A stretch of 64,000 bases of DNA. Origin: Burkholderia contaminans. GTDB taxonomy: Bacteria > Pseudomonadota > Gammaproteobacteria > Burkholderiales > Burkholderiaceae. Position numbers and translations under genes: made by a program. The notes beneath the pieces are model-generated. The model searched no databases. It had not been told where the DNA came from and worked only from the letters and a program-made list of their open reading frames with translations. Location of the stretch: the NCBI RefSeq assembly GCF_029633825.1, contig NZ_CP090643.1, forward strand, positions 310,001-374,000, written 5' to 3'. Positions 37,114-45,434 of this stretch are shown here, in pieces (positions within the stretch are counted from its first letter, which is position 1; every line of letters starts with the position of its first letter).

Positions 37114-37260
37114 ATGACCTTGAACATCATTCGAACCGTTGAAGTCGTCGGCCTGATCGCGGTGAGCGCTTGGGGCATCCGGGTAGGCAAATGGCGACTT
37201 ACGGTCCTGCCTCTCACGTGCGCCGCTTTGCTGGGTGCGGTGATGGCCGCCGGCTACTAG
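37114..37260 (+). CDS. Very small membrane protein (48 aa)
   Basis: It starts MTLNIIRTVEVVGLIAV and has two hydrophobic stretches ending AALLGAVMAAGY. GGAAAA and a second AGGAAA stand before ATG 37114. It fills the gap between neighbouring array genes exactly, which supports it despite its size. Confidence 0.5.
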   Translation: MTLNIIRTVEVVGLIAVSAWGIRVGKWRLTVLPLTCAALLGAVMAAGY

Positions 37261-37283
37261 GAAAACGCAGCGAGAACGCAACC

Positions 37284-37613
37284 ATGGCAAACGGCTATAC
37301 CGCACTGTACGGGAGTGCTTTCGAGAAGGTCGAGCGGCAGCTACTCGCCGACGGCTACGTTTGCGCATTCGCCTGTACATACGGCGAGCCCGCCGGTCCG
37401 GTTCCGAAGGACCTGGGAAGGACCGGTAAGGAGGGCGGTTGGGAGATGCGGCGCAAACTGAAAGATTGGTCTTCGAAGCATGGGGTCCGCGAGTACAAGA
37501 TCGTCCGCAACACAAGTTATGTCCGCGACTTGCATGGCGACGTCTATGAGCTTTGGGTGAAGCGCTCAGAGATCGACGTGATTGATGCAATCGTGCGAAC
37601 AGCTAGCAATTAG
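37284..37613 (+). CDS. Small soluble protein, parent copy of a duplicated unit
   Basis: 109 residues starting MANGYTALYGSAFEKVERQLLADGY, with a basic middle (MRRKLKDWSSKHGVREYKIVR) and DVYELWVKRSEID near the end. A 35-codon truncated copy of its first part occurs at 40684. TAGGAAAAC precedes it. No family recognised. Confidence 0.65.
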   Translation: MANGYTALYGSAFEKVERQLLADGYVCAFACTYGEPAGPVPKDLGRTGKEGGWEMRRKLKDWSSKHGVREYKIVRNTSYVRDLHGDVYELWVKRSEIDVIDAIVRTASN

Positions 37614-37622
37614 GAAAAAGTC

Positions 37623-37820
37623 ATGAGTATCGAGACACCCGAGAGCCAGTCCGCTGCAGAGGCTGCGGACGATAAGGCGCTAGTTGATCTAGCCTTGAAA
37701 AAGGACTGTCCTGCTAATTGGCTGGCCAAGGCGTGCCGTGTGGGTTGCGTTGCTGCGGGTCGCCGGGAACGTTTGAGGGCCATGCTGTCTCAGCGGCTGG
37801 CCGAATCCGCGCCGAACTGA
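37623..37820 (+). CDS. Small protein of unknown function
   Basis: 65 residues, acidic N-terminus and basic C-terminus (VAAGRRERLRAMLSQRLAES). TAGGAAAAA lies 3 nt before ATG, the tightest example of the motif. Unknown function. Confidence 0.55.
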   Translation: MSIETPESQSAAEAADDKALVDLALKKDCPANWLAKACRVGCVAAGRRERLRAMLSQRLAESAPN

Positions 37821-37832
37821 TCGGAAAACGCA

Positions 37833-38075
37833 ATGAATCTGCTACAGCCAAACAAACAGTGGATCGAACTCGCCGACGCCGCGATCCGAAAGGTCAATCC
37901 GAGTGCCGCCGAAGTCGTACAAGCGACGCGTGGTTTCGCTGTGCTGGGGCGTGAAGGCGTGCTTACCGCGCGTCTCTCCGATGGAACCCAGTGGCGGATC
38001 GACGGGCAGGACGTGCGACAGCTTACCGCCGACGAAATCGCCGCTCGAGCTCGGCTCCACGAGTCGTTTCAGTGA
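37833..38075 (+). CDS. Small protein, parent copy of a duplicated unit
   Basis: 80 residues starting MNLLQPNKQWIELADAAIRKV, with DGTQWRIDGQDVRQL in the middle. A degenerate copy lies at 40465-40654. Stop and following motif (tgagacgacGGAAA) are the same in both copies, so the duplication included the intergenic unit. Confidence 0.65.
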   Translation: MNLLQPNKQWIELADAAIRKVNPSAAEVVQATRGFAVLGREGVLTARLSDGTQWRIDGQDVRQLTADEIAARARLHESFQ

Positions 38076-38111
38076 GACGACGGAAAATTACTGTAACGAA
38101 AGGGCATCCCC

Positions 38112-38396
38112 ATGAGTTCACTGAAAGAAGTCTGCATCACCGCTGCAAAGAAGGTTTTTGACAACCGCGCCGATGTCGAAGAATTCGCGCAAGGTTATCT
38201 CGAATCCGCAATTCATCGTTTCGCCAAGGATACTAGCGAAATACCGCCCAACGTCCTGGCAAACATCGCAGAATGCGCAGCATGGTTCATTTACGACGAA
38301 AGCATCGAGAAGCAGATTTCGATTCCTCTGCCCGCGCGGCGAGACATGGTCGCAGCGCATCTCCGTGAGCGGTTCCCGCTGTACGCTGCAAGCTAA
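38112..38396 (+). CDS. Small helical protein
   Basis: 94 residues, predicted mainly helical (CITAAKKVFDNRADVEEFAQ; NVLANIAECAAWFIYDE). The gap before it is longer than usual (36 bp), with GGAAAA right after the stop. Unknown function. Confidence 0.6.
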   Translation: MSSLKEVCITAAKKVFDNRADVEEFAQGYLESAIHRFAKDTSEIPPNVLANIAECAAWFIYDESIEKQISIPLPARRDMVAAHLRERFPLYAAS

Positions 38397-38409
38397 CGCC
38401 GGGAAATTC

Positions 38410-38670
38410 ATGGCGACGATTCCACGACCCCGCAAGCCGCGTTATGTCGTTCGCGATAGCGCAGGGCGAGCGTTGCGCGAGACCGATTCGAAGCTGACCG
38501 CCTGGTGGGTCTGGTTCAAAAATCGACGCGATGGCGCAATCGCACATGACCGCCTTAGCTGGATCGAGGACGAAAGAAGCTGGTTGCGTTGCGGCGTTGT
38601 TACAAGCGATGGCGGCGCCGGAGCCGATTGGATGGCCGAGTACGATCTAGAAGTCGTCAAGGTTGATTGA
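38410..38670 (+). CDS. Small protein of unknown function
   Basis: 86 residues, basic N-terminus (IPRPRKPRYVVRDSAGRAL), tryptophan-rich middle (LTAWWVWFKNRRDG). GGGAAA is 5 nt before ATG 38410. Unknown function. Confidence 0.55.
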   Translation: MATIPRPRKPRYVVRDSAGRALRETDSKLTAWWVWFKNRRDGAIAHDRLSWIEDERSWLRCGVVTSDGGAGADWMAEYDLEVVKVD

Positions 38671-38686
38671 GACGTATCGGAAAACA

Positions 38687-38917
38687 ATGGAACAGAGCAA
38701 CTGGCGCGAGTTTGTCGCGGGCGAAGAATGGTTCTCCGGACGGGCGCTGTGGTTATGGGCGCCATCTTGGGAAGCCCCTCGCTTGGCGACAGCGGATCGC
38801 GGAGACGATTTCGAGTGGTTCTACGCGAGCGGACCCAAGCTTGAGGACGCTGGGTGGGAGTTTCCCACGCACTGCTGCGACCCAACGCCGCCCGCACCGC
38901 CGGCAGCCTGCAAATAG
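38687..38917 (+). CDS. Small tryptophan-rich protein
   Basis: 76 residues with many aromatics (ALWLWAPSWEAP) and a C-terminal CCDPTPPAPPAACK. GGAAAA is 3 nt before ATG. Unknown function. Confidence 0.55.
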   Translation: MEQSNWREFVAGEEWFSGRALWLWAPSWEAPRLATADRGDDFEWFYASGPKLEDAGWEFPTHCCDPTPPAPPAACK

Positions 38918-38933
38918 AACGGAAAATTACTCC

Positions 38934-39257
38934 ATGAAGAAACTTGCTGCGCTACTCGCCTGCCTCGCGCCACTTGCGGCAACGGCGCAAGTGCAATGGG
39001 CGATCCCTGGCGTCACGGTGCCTGCGCCGGTAGATCGCTCGCCCCCCGCGTCGGCGGTTGACGCAGACGGCGCGTACATCGAATACAAGGCCATGTTGTC
39101 GGACGGAAAGGCCGCGACTGAACTAGGGCGTTATTCGAGCGCGTCTGATTGCTTTCATCGGCTTGAACGTGCATCTGCTTCGCCCGAATTTACCAGCGCA
39201 ATCCGTCAGCATCCAATTCTCGAATTGGTCTGCGTCGCGACGCGCCAGAAGGCTTAG
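38934..39257 (+). CDS. Small exported protein
   Basis: 107 residues with a clear signal peptide (MKKLAALLACLAPLAATA, cleavage before Q). Two cysteines in the mature part (SDCFHRL, ELVCVA) could form a disulfide. GGAAAA lies upstream. It is the only clear secreted protein inside the array. Confidence 0.6.
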   Translation: MKKLAALLACLAPLAATAQVQWAIPGVTVPAPVDRSPPASAVDADGAYIEYKAMLSDGKAATELGRYSSASDCFHRLERASASPEFTSAIRQHPILELVCVATRQKA

Positions 39258-39268
39258 GAAAATAGACG

Positions 39269-39586
39269 ATGACAAATACGGATCAAACTGGCTCAACGCC
39301 GCACGACAGCATGTCGCGGAGCGAACTGTTTTCTCGCGCTGTTTGCGTGGTTGCCACAGGCGCTATCTGGATTCTCACGGTGTGCGGCATCGTGATAGTG
39401 GGGCTTGCTGTCGCAACGTCGCTGGTCGGCCAACTGAACGTTCTGGCGATGCTCTGTATTGCGCCGGTCGCTGTCTCGACGTGCCTGGGTTTCGGCGTGT
39501 TGTCGAACGGCATTCATAGCTGGCTTCTCTCGCTGTTCGGCATGGAGCCGATTCAGCAGGCCGACCGTGTGTTACCTGCGGATTGA
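39269..39586 (+). CDS. Small membrane protein
   Basis: 105 residues with two or three membrane helices (AIWILTVCGIVIVGLAV; LAMLCIAPVAVSTCLGFGVL). GGAAAA follows the previous TAG at once. Unknown function. Confidence 0.6.
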   Translation: MTNTDQTGSTPHDSMSRSELFSRAVCVVATGAIWILTVCGIVIVGLAVATSLVGQLNVLAMLCIAPVAVSTCLGFGVLSNGIHSWLLSLFGMEPIQQADRVLPAD

Positions 39587-39606
39587 ATCGGAAAATAGGA
39601 TCGGTC

Positions 39607-39852
39607 ATGGACGAAGAAGACAATCGGACGTTTAAGCAGCGGTGGCTGTCTTTGACAGTCGGGGTCTGGTGTTGGCTAGCACCGGTGGCGGTGATTGTTT
39701 GCGCGGTTGCCAAACTGGCATCGGTCGAGGGCGCAGAGTCGATGCCGTGGGGCGCAATCATCGTTGGCCCTGCGATCGCGGTTGCGCCTAGCATCGCGAT
39801 ATTCTGCGCATGGCTGACGTTCATGACACATCGCTGGGACTGGCACGACTAG
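39607..39852 (+). CDS. Small membrane protein
   Basis: 81 residues with two membrane helices (WCWLAPVAVIVCAVAKLA; WGAIIVGPAIAVAPSIAIF) and a polar N-terminus MDEEDNRTFKQR. GGAAAA lies upstream. Unknown function. Confidence 0.6.
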   Translation: MDEEDNRTFKQRWLSLTVGVWCWLAPVAVIVCAVAKLASVEGAESMPWGAIIVGPAIAVAPSIAIFCAWLTFMTHRWDWHD

Positions 39853-39922
39853 GAAAATTCGCCGCCATGCGCGGCACTAGAGAACTTGGTGACGCCTAAT
39901 TTAGATGGGAACGGGAGGGGCG

Positions 39923-40225
39923 ATGAACACGGACGGAATGAAGCTCCCGCGTGGGGTCAATGCGCGATTCATTTCCGGTATGCTCGAATGCTGGCAATAC
40001 CAGGACCACGATGCTTCGTACCACGCGCGCTGGGACTCGAACGTCAATGGCATGCGCATGGTGTTCGGCGATTATCCGCCTTCCCTTTTTAGCAAGGATT
40101 CCGGTCTGAATCAGCATGGTCATACGATAGAGCAATGGCTGGAGATCGGTCGCAATATCGCCCTTGGCTTCTTCGGAGCCGCCGAAGTGGTTGCGCGCGC
40201 ACGCGGCGTCACTGGTAAAAAATAG
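39923..40225 (+). CDS. Small soluble protein
   Basis: 100 residues, no membrane segment, with ECWQYQDHDASYHARWD and GHTIEQWLEIGRNIALG. The previous TAG is followed by GGAAAA, but the ATG is 70 bp on with its own GGGAGG. Unknown function. Confidence 0.55.
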   Translation: MNTDGMKLPRGVNARFISGMLECWQYQDHDASYHARWDSNVNGMRMVFGDYPPSLFSKDSGLNQHGHTIEQWLEIGRNIALGFFGAAEVVARARGVTGKK

Positions 40226-40238
40226 AACGGGCAATTCG

Positions 40239-40451
40239 ATGCCGCACGACCTTGCTATTTGGGTGATCTACGACAGCCCGATCGATCTGCCGGGCCGATT
40301 CGTTGCGCGGAAATGGCTGCTTGATCGGCCGACCAGCGAGTTGCTGCAGGGCAAGACACTTACCGAGTTGCGCGGCAAGCTGCCGGCCGGATTGACCCGC
40401 CTTCCGCGCGATCCGAGCGACGACGCGAAGATCGTAGAGTCGTGGATCTAA
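40239..40451 (+). CDS. Small protein of unknown function
   Basis: 70 residues starting MPHDLAIWVIYDSPIDL and ending DDAKIVESWI. The motif is degenerate (GGGCAA). No family recognised. Confidence 0.55.
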   Translation: MPHDLAIWVIYDSPIDLPGRFVARKWLLDRPTSELLQGKTLTELRGKLPAGLTRLPRDPSDDAKIVESWI

Positions 40452-40464
40452 CGAGAAAAACACG

Positions 40465-40654
40465 ATGAATCCGCTGTGACCAAACAGACTATGGATCGAA
40501 CAGGCTGACCTCGCGATCCGAAGGGTCGACCCGACGGCTTCGGAAGGCGCGCCTCGCCGATGGAACCGAGTGGCGGATCGACGGGCAGGACGTGCAGCAA
40601 CTTACCGCCGACGATATCGCCGCTCGAGCGCGGCTCCGCGAATCGTTTCAGTGA
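40465..40654 (+). pseudogene. Degenerate copy of the small gene at 37833
   Basis: It begins ATGAATCCGCTGTGA, already stopped after four codons, then continues with CCAAACAGACTATGGATCGA and a deletion of ~50 bp in the middle. The 3' half (GGCGGATCGACGGGCAGGAC onwards) is nearly identical to the parent down to the stop and the following tgagacgacGGAAA. It is non-functional. Confidence 0.75.
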
Positions 40655-40683
40655 GACGACGGAAATCACGCGAGGGGCTGATC

Positions 40684-40791
40684 ATGGAAAACGGCGAACC
40701 CGCGCTCCACGGGAGTGCTTTCGAGAAGGTCGAGCGTCACCTGCTCGCGGACGGCTACGTCGACTTCCACTGGCGATGCTCCAGCGACTGA
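40684..40791 (+). pseudogene. Truncated copy of the small gene at 37284
   Basis: 35 codons. The first ~27 (MENGEPALHGSAFEKVERHL, then LADGYVD) match the start of the 37284 product closely; the frame then ends at CSSD. The rest of the parent gene is missing at the junction with the end of dnaE2. It may still be translated as a short peptide. Confidence 0.7.
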
Positions 40792-40799
40792 TCAGGGTT

Positions 40800-43700
40800 T
40801 CAACAAAACTCCCGTGACGTTGTCGGAAGCGCACCGAGCAACTCGGTTCTGTCGACGAGTTTGCTCGCGATCAGGTGTCGCACTTTCCCTTCGGCCTGCC
40901 ATACGCCGTATACCGCCAGCAGCGCAGCGCCGAGCGCCTCCTTCCGAAACTTCTCAAGCAAGCCGGGCCAGAGGATCACGTTCACCTGGCCTGTCTCGTC
41001 CTCGAGCGTCATGAAGAGCACGCCGTTCGCCGTTCCCGGTCGCTGTCGTACCGTGACCAATCCGCACGCGCGCGCGAGCTGCCCGCTTCGCAGGGTTGCC
41101 AGCTGCTCGGCCGACTGCAGGTGATCCAGCGCGAGGCGATCACGCAGCAGCGCCAGCGGATGCCTGCCGAGCGTGAAGCCCATCGCGCGATAGTCCGTCA
41201 CGATCTCGTGGCCCTCAGATGCTTGAGGCAACGCCGGCACCGCGTCGTCACGTTCGGTGCCGCGCAGCAGATCTCGATCAGGAACGGCAGCGGCGGCCAG
41301 CCAGAGCGCGTCGCGTCGGTTATCGCCGGCGAGCGAGCGAAGTGCGTTCGCGCCCGCGAGCACCTGCAGGTCGTGCCGATCAAGCTGCGCGCGGCGCGCG
41401 AGGTCCGAGATATCGACGAATGGCCGCGCTGCGCGTGCGAGCTCGATGCGGCCGGCGACGTCCTCGCGCATGCCGCGCAGCAGCGAGAAGCCGAGGCGCA
41501 CGGGCGCCGACGTGGTCGGCCCTTCGATCGCAGAATCCCACGTGCTCACGTTGACGTCGACGGGCAGCACTTCAACGCCGCGGCGCTTCGCGTCCTGCAG
41601 GAGCTGCGACGGTGTGTAGAAGCCCATCGGTTGGCTGTTGAGCAGTGCGGCTAGGAAGACGGCTGGTTCGTGTCGGCGCAGCCAGGCGCTCGAGTAAACG
41701 AGCAGCGCGAAGCTGGCCGCGTGGCTCTCGGGGAAACCGTATTCACCGAAGCCCTTAATCTGCGCGAAGATCGACTCGGCAAACTCGCGATCGTAGCCGC
41801 GCTCGAGCATGCCGTTCACGAGGCGTTCGTGGTACGGCTCGAGCCCACCCTTGCGCTTCCATGCGGCCATCGCGCGGCGCAGCTGGTCGGCCTCGCCTGC
41901 GGAAAAGCCGGCCGCCAGCATCGCGACCTGCATCACCTGCTCCTGGAAGATCGGCACGCCGAGCGTGCGCGCCAGCGCCCTCTCCATGCCTTCCGACGGA
42001 AACGTGACGGGCTCTAGTCCCTGGCGTCGGCGGAGAAACGGGTGCACCATGCCGCCTTGCACCGGGCCCGGCCGCACGATCGCGACTTCGATCACCAGGT
42101 CGTAGAAGCACTGCGGCCGCAGACGCGGCAGCATCGACATCTGCGCGCGCGACTCGACTTGGAACACGCCCATGCTGTCGCCGTCGCACAGCATGTCGTA
42201 GGTCGCCTTGTCCTCGGCCGGGATGTCCTGCAGCTCGAATGTCTCGCCGCGCTTCTCCGAGATCATGTCGAGCGCGCGGCGCACCATCGAAAGCATGCCG
42301 AGCGCCAGGACGTCGATTTTCAGGATGCCGAGCGCCTCGATATCGTCCTTGTCCCACTGGATGATCGAGCGATCTTCCATCGCTGCGTTCTCGACTGGCA
42401 CGAGGCGCGTGAGCTTGCTGCGGCTGATCACGAAGCCGCCCGAGTGCTGCGACAGGTGCCGTGGATAGCCGAGCAGCTGCGCGGCAAATCCGGCCCACTG
42501 CTGATTCAGCGGCGCTTCGGGATCGAGGCCAGCCTCGGCAAATCGCTGCAGCAGATCGGCGCGCGAATCGAACCACCTATGCTGCTTCGCGACGCGGTCC
42601 ACGATCGCCGGATCCACGCCGAGCGCCTTGCCGGCTTCCCGCAACGCGCTGCGCGGCCGGTACGTCGTGACGGCGGCCGTCAGCGCTGCGCGATCGCGAC
42701 CGTACTTGCGGTAGATGTACTGCATGACCTCTTCGCGACGCTGATGCTCGAAATCGACGTCGATGTCCGGCGGCTCGTTGCGCTCCTTGGAGATGAATCG
42801 TTCGAACAGCATCGATTGCCGCGACGGATCGACTTCGGTCACGCCGAGGCAGTAGCAAACGGACGAGTTCGCAGCCGAGCCGCGTCCCTGGCACAAGATG
42901 CCTTGCTCGCGCGCGAACTGCACGATGTCGTAGACGGTCAGAAAATACGCCTCGTACTTCAGGTCGGCGATCAGTTGCAGTTCGTGCTCGATCTGCGCCT
43001 GAACGTCGATCGGGATGCCGGCAGGGAAGCGCCGCCGCGCACCGATGTAGGTCTGCTCGCGCAGGTATGTCGTCGCGTCGGTGCCGGCCGGTACCAGTTC
43101 GTCGGGATACTCGTACTTCAGGTCGTCGAGGGAAAACGTACAGAGCTGCGCGACGCGTACTGTTTCCTCAAGCGCGCCGGCGGGATAGATGTTGGCGAGC
43201 CGCAGCCGCGATCGCAGGTGACGCTCCGCATTCGGTGCGAGCTCATACCCGCACTCCGATACCGGTCGGCCGACCCGGATTCCGGTCAGCACGTCCTGCA
43301 GCGGCTTGCGCGACCGGACGTGCATGAGCGGCCAGCTGGTGGCCACCACCGGCACGCCGTGGCGCGCGGCGACGCGCTCGACCACGCCGCGGTGGATGTC
43401 ATCCATCGCGCGTGCGTGTAGCGTCAGCGCGACCCATGCGCGATCGCCGAACACGCGCGTTAACCATTCGACCTGCGCGTCGAGGCGCCGCTCGTTGGCG
43501 GGGAAGTCGGGCGACAGGATCGCCAGGCAATCTGGCAAACCGCGCAGGTGGCTGTGCGGCACTTCCGGGTGTTCGAGATCGAGCCGCCCCAGCCGGTACG
43601 TGCCTTTCTTGCCCCGCATGCGGCCGAGCGAAATGAATTCGCAGAGGTTGCCGTAACCGACGCGGTTCGTCGCGAGCGCGGTGAAGGCGAGCGCGGGCAA

Positions 43701-43949
43701 GCCATCGGCGGCCGTCAGCCGGAAGTGCGAGCCGACGATCAGCGGCACGTTCGCCGCCTTCGCTTCGACGTGCGCGCGCACGACGCCGGCGAGCGAGCAT
43801 TCGTCGGTGATCGCGATCGCGCTGTAGCCGAGCTGGGCCGCGCGCGCGACGTATTCCTCCGCGCGCGATGCACCGTGCAGGAAGGAGAAGTCGCTTGCGA
43901 CTTGGAGTTCAGCGTAGGCGGGCAGGGCGCCGAAATTGCCGGCGTTCAT
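40800..43949 (-). CDS. dnaE2: Error-prone DNA polymerase DnaE2 (ImuC)
   Basis: 1049 residues. The N-terminal PHP domain starts YAELQVASDFSFLHGASRAEE. The polymerase core has GRGSAANSSVCYCLGVT and PPDIDVDFEHQRREEVMQY, which supply the catalytic aspartates, and IKGFGEYGFPESHAASFA. A C-terminal OB fold follows. DnaE2 extends past lesions together with ImuB. It lies 6 bp after imuB and ends beside the small-gene array. It appears complete. Confidence 0.95.
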   Translation of the reverse strand: MNAGNFGALPAYAELQVASDFSFLHGASRAEEYVARAAQLGYSAIAITDECSLAGVVRAHVEAKAANVPLIVGSHFRLTAADGLPALAFTALATNRVGYGNLCEFISLGRMRGKKGTYRLGRLDLEHPEVPHSHLRGLPDCLAILSPDFPANERRLDAQVEWLTRVFGDRAWVALTLHARAMDDIHRGVVERVAARHGVPVVATSWPLMHVRSRKPLQDVLTGIRVGRPVSECGYELAPNAERHLRSRLRLANIYPAGALEETVRVAQLCTFSLDDLKYEYPDELVPAGTDATTYLREQTYIGARRRFPAGIPIDVQAQIEHELQLIADLKYEAYFLTVYDIVQFAREQGILCQGRGSAANSSVCYCLGVTEVDPSRQSMLFERFISKERNEPPDIDVDFEHQRREEVMQYIYRKYGRDRAALTAAVTTYRPRSALREAGKALGVDPAIVDRVAKQHRWFDSRADLLQRFAEAGLDPEAPLNQQWAGFAAQLLGYPRHLSQHSGGFVISRSKLTRLVPVENAAMEDRSIIQWDKDDIEALGILKIDVLALGMLSMVRRALDMISEKRGETFELQDIPAEDKATYDMLCDGDSMGVFQVESRAQMSMLPRLRPQCFYDLVIEVAIVRPGPVQGGMVHPFLRRRQGLEPVTFPSEGMERALARTLGVPIFQEQVMQVAMLAAGFSAGEADQLRRAMAAWKRKGGLEPYHERLVNGMLERGYDREFAESIFAQIKGFGEYGFPESHAASFALLVYSSAWLRRHEPAVFLAALLNSQPMGFYTPSQLLQDAKRRGVEVLPVDVNVSTWDSAIEGPTTSAPVRLGFSLLRGMREDVAGRIELARAARPFVDISDLARRAQLDRHDLQVLAGANALRSLAGDNRRDALWLAAAAVPDRDLLRGTERDDAVPALPQASEGHEIVTDYRAMGFTLGRHPLALLRDRLALDHLQSAEQLATLRSGQLARACGLVTVRQRPGTANGVLFMTLEDETGQVNVILWPGLLEKFRKEALGAALLAVYGVWQAEGKVRHLIASKLVDRTELLGALPTTSREFC

Positions 43950-43955
43950 GGTGGA

Positions 43956-45434
43956 TCAACCGAACAGGCCGTGCAGGAAGAAGCGCGCTTCGCTCTCGTC
44001 GCTGGCCGTCGGCCGCTCCTTGTAAATCCAGTAGCAGATACCGTTGTCGTCCTCGGCGACGAAGTAGTCGCGCGTCACGGTCTGCCCATCCTGCCAGCCG
44101 CCTTCGATGCGCTCGCCGGGCGATACCATGCGCAGCGGCGTGCCGTAGAACGGCCGATGCTGGCGCGTGAGCAGCGGCACAGGCTTGGCAAGCAGCCAGG
44201 CCGGGCGCGGCAGATCCGCCGGCAGCGGCGAGGGCTTCGGCGCGTCGCGCATCGGCACCCATCGGGCGGCCGGCTCCGGACGGTAGTCGGCCATGGGAGC
44301 CGGGACGAGCACGTTCTCGGCGCCGAGCCGTGCGGTCAGCAGTTCGAGCAGCCGCGCGTGATCCTGCGGCGTACCGCCGGGGTCCGGAAACAGCGAGTCG
44401 CTCGGCGCGGCCGCTTCCTGCACGCTACGGGCGACCAGGCGCACCGCGATCACGGGCCCGGCGAGCTCGACGTGGCCGAGCCGTTCCTTGACGAGCCGCG
44501 TGAGGTGTTCCTCGAAGCGGGTCGGTGCACCTAACGCAATTTCGATCTCGGTCGGCGCGATCGCGTCCCGCCCGCGCTCGTGCTCGAGCAGCAGGGCAAA
44601 CGCGGCGACGTCCAGATGCTTCGCCGTGAGCCAGCCGGTCAGCTGCAGGATCAACCGGCGCGCGACGAACAGCAGCGCCTCGACGTGCTCGACGCGATCC
44701 ATCAGTTCGACGCGCGTGTCGAACGACGGCGGCATTTCGAGCCAGTCGTAGGCAGCCGGCGCGGCGCCGGTGACCTGGTCGAGCCAGTCGAGCAGATGCG
44801 TGCCGCAGCGCTTTTTCAGCCCTGCGCGCGGCAAGCGCTGCAGATCGGCCAGTGTTTCGCAGCCGAGATCCTCAAACCAGTTCGCGTAGCGCCGAGCGTC
44901 CGGCGCCACGACGAGCGGCACGCGCGCGAGTGCGCGGCGCAGCGATCGCGCGGACAGCGCGAGGCCCCCGCGCAGGCCGCGGGCAACCATCCACGCGGCC
45001 GGGCCCGACGACGCGACGGATATCGCCGCGGTAACGCCGAACGACGCGCCGACGTCGCGCACGCGCTGGCGCAGCGCACGGATGCCGTGGAAGAGGCGCA
45101 GGCTCGCGGTCACGTCGAGGACCACCACGGCTTCGTCGGCGTCGACGACGCTCGGTGTGAACTGGAGAAGTGCATAGGCAACGCCGAGCACGAGCTCGCG
45201 CTCGCGCGCGGCGTCGCGCTCGCGGATCTGCGCGTCCGGCGCGAGGGACAGCACGCCACCGCGGCGCATGCCGGCGACCACGCCGAGCGCACGCGCGGCG
45301 CGATCGAGCGCCACGACGCGGCCGCCGTCGAGCACGACGAGCCCGCGCCCATCGTCAGGCGACGGCGCCGGCGATCGCGGCCGGAACACTTCGAGGTTGA
45401 GGTGCGGCAGATGCACGCCGATCCAAACTTGCAT
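43956..45434 (-). CDS. imuB: ImuB, inactive Y-family polymerase-like protein
   Basis: 492 residues. An N-terminal Y-family polymerase fold (LWIGVHLPHLNLEVF-type start; VVLDGGRVVALD, VVLDVTASLRLF) lacks the usual pair of catalytic acids, as expected for ImuB. The C-terminal region includes PLLTRQHRPFYGTPLRM and ends near HGLFG. ImuB links ImuA and DnaE2 to the sliding clamp. The start overlaps the imuA 3' end by 80 bp. Confidence 0.92.
   Translation of the reverse strand: MQVWIGVHLPHLNLEVFRPRSPAPSPDDGRGLVVLDGGRVVALDRAARALGVVAGMRRGGVLSLAPDAQIRERDAARERELVLGVAYALLQFTPSVVDADEAVVVLDVTASLRLFHGIRALRQRVRDVGASFGVTAAISVASSGPAAWMVARGLRGGLALSARSLRRALARVPLVVAPDARRYANWFEDLGCETLADLQRLPRAGLKKRCGTHLLDWLDQVTGAAPAAYDWLEMPPSFDTRVELMDRVEHVEALLFVARRLILQLTGWLTAKHLDVAAFALLLEHERGRDAIAPTEIEIALGAPTRFEEHLTRLVKERLGHVELAGPVIAVRLVARSVQEAAAPSDSLFPDPGGTPQDHARLLELLTARLGAENVLVPAPMADYRPEPAARWVPMRDAPKPSPLPADLPRPAWLLAKPVPLLTRQHRPFYGTPLRMVSPGERIEGGWQDGQTVTRDYFVAEDDNGICYWIYKERPTASDESEARFFLHGLFG

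Larger units (their letters stand above)
34636..40800 (+). other. Array of 21+ small genes separated by a GGAAAA motif
   Basis: All genes point right and are 48-156 codons long. Gaps are mostly 8-35 bp. In nearly every gap the stop codon is followed within 0-10 bp by GGAAAA or a close form, 4-25 bp before the next ATG. Examples are tagGAAAAAgtcATG at 37611, tgatcGGAAAAcgcaATG at 37818 and tagGAAAAtagacgATG at 39255. The motif probably doubles as ribosome binding site. Several products are membrane proteins. The array ends beside the 3' end of dnaE2. Confidence 0.8.

Noticed and set aside
34636..40800. Integron cassette array
   Set aside because: No integrase and no attC-type palindromes between genes; the junctions are only 8-40 bp, too short for attC.
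42042..43421. 459-codon rightward open frame
   Set aside because: Antisense shadow of dnaE2; no protein features of its own.
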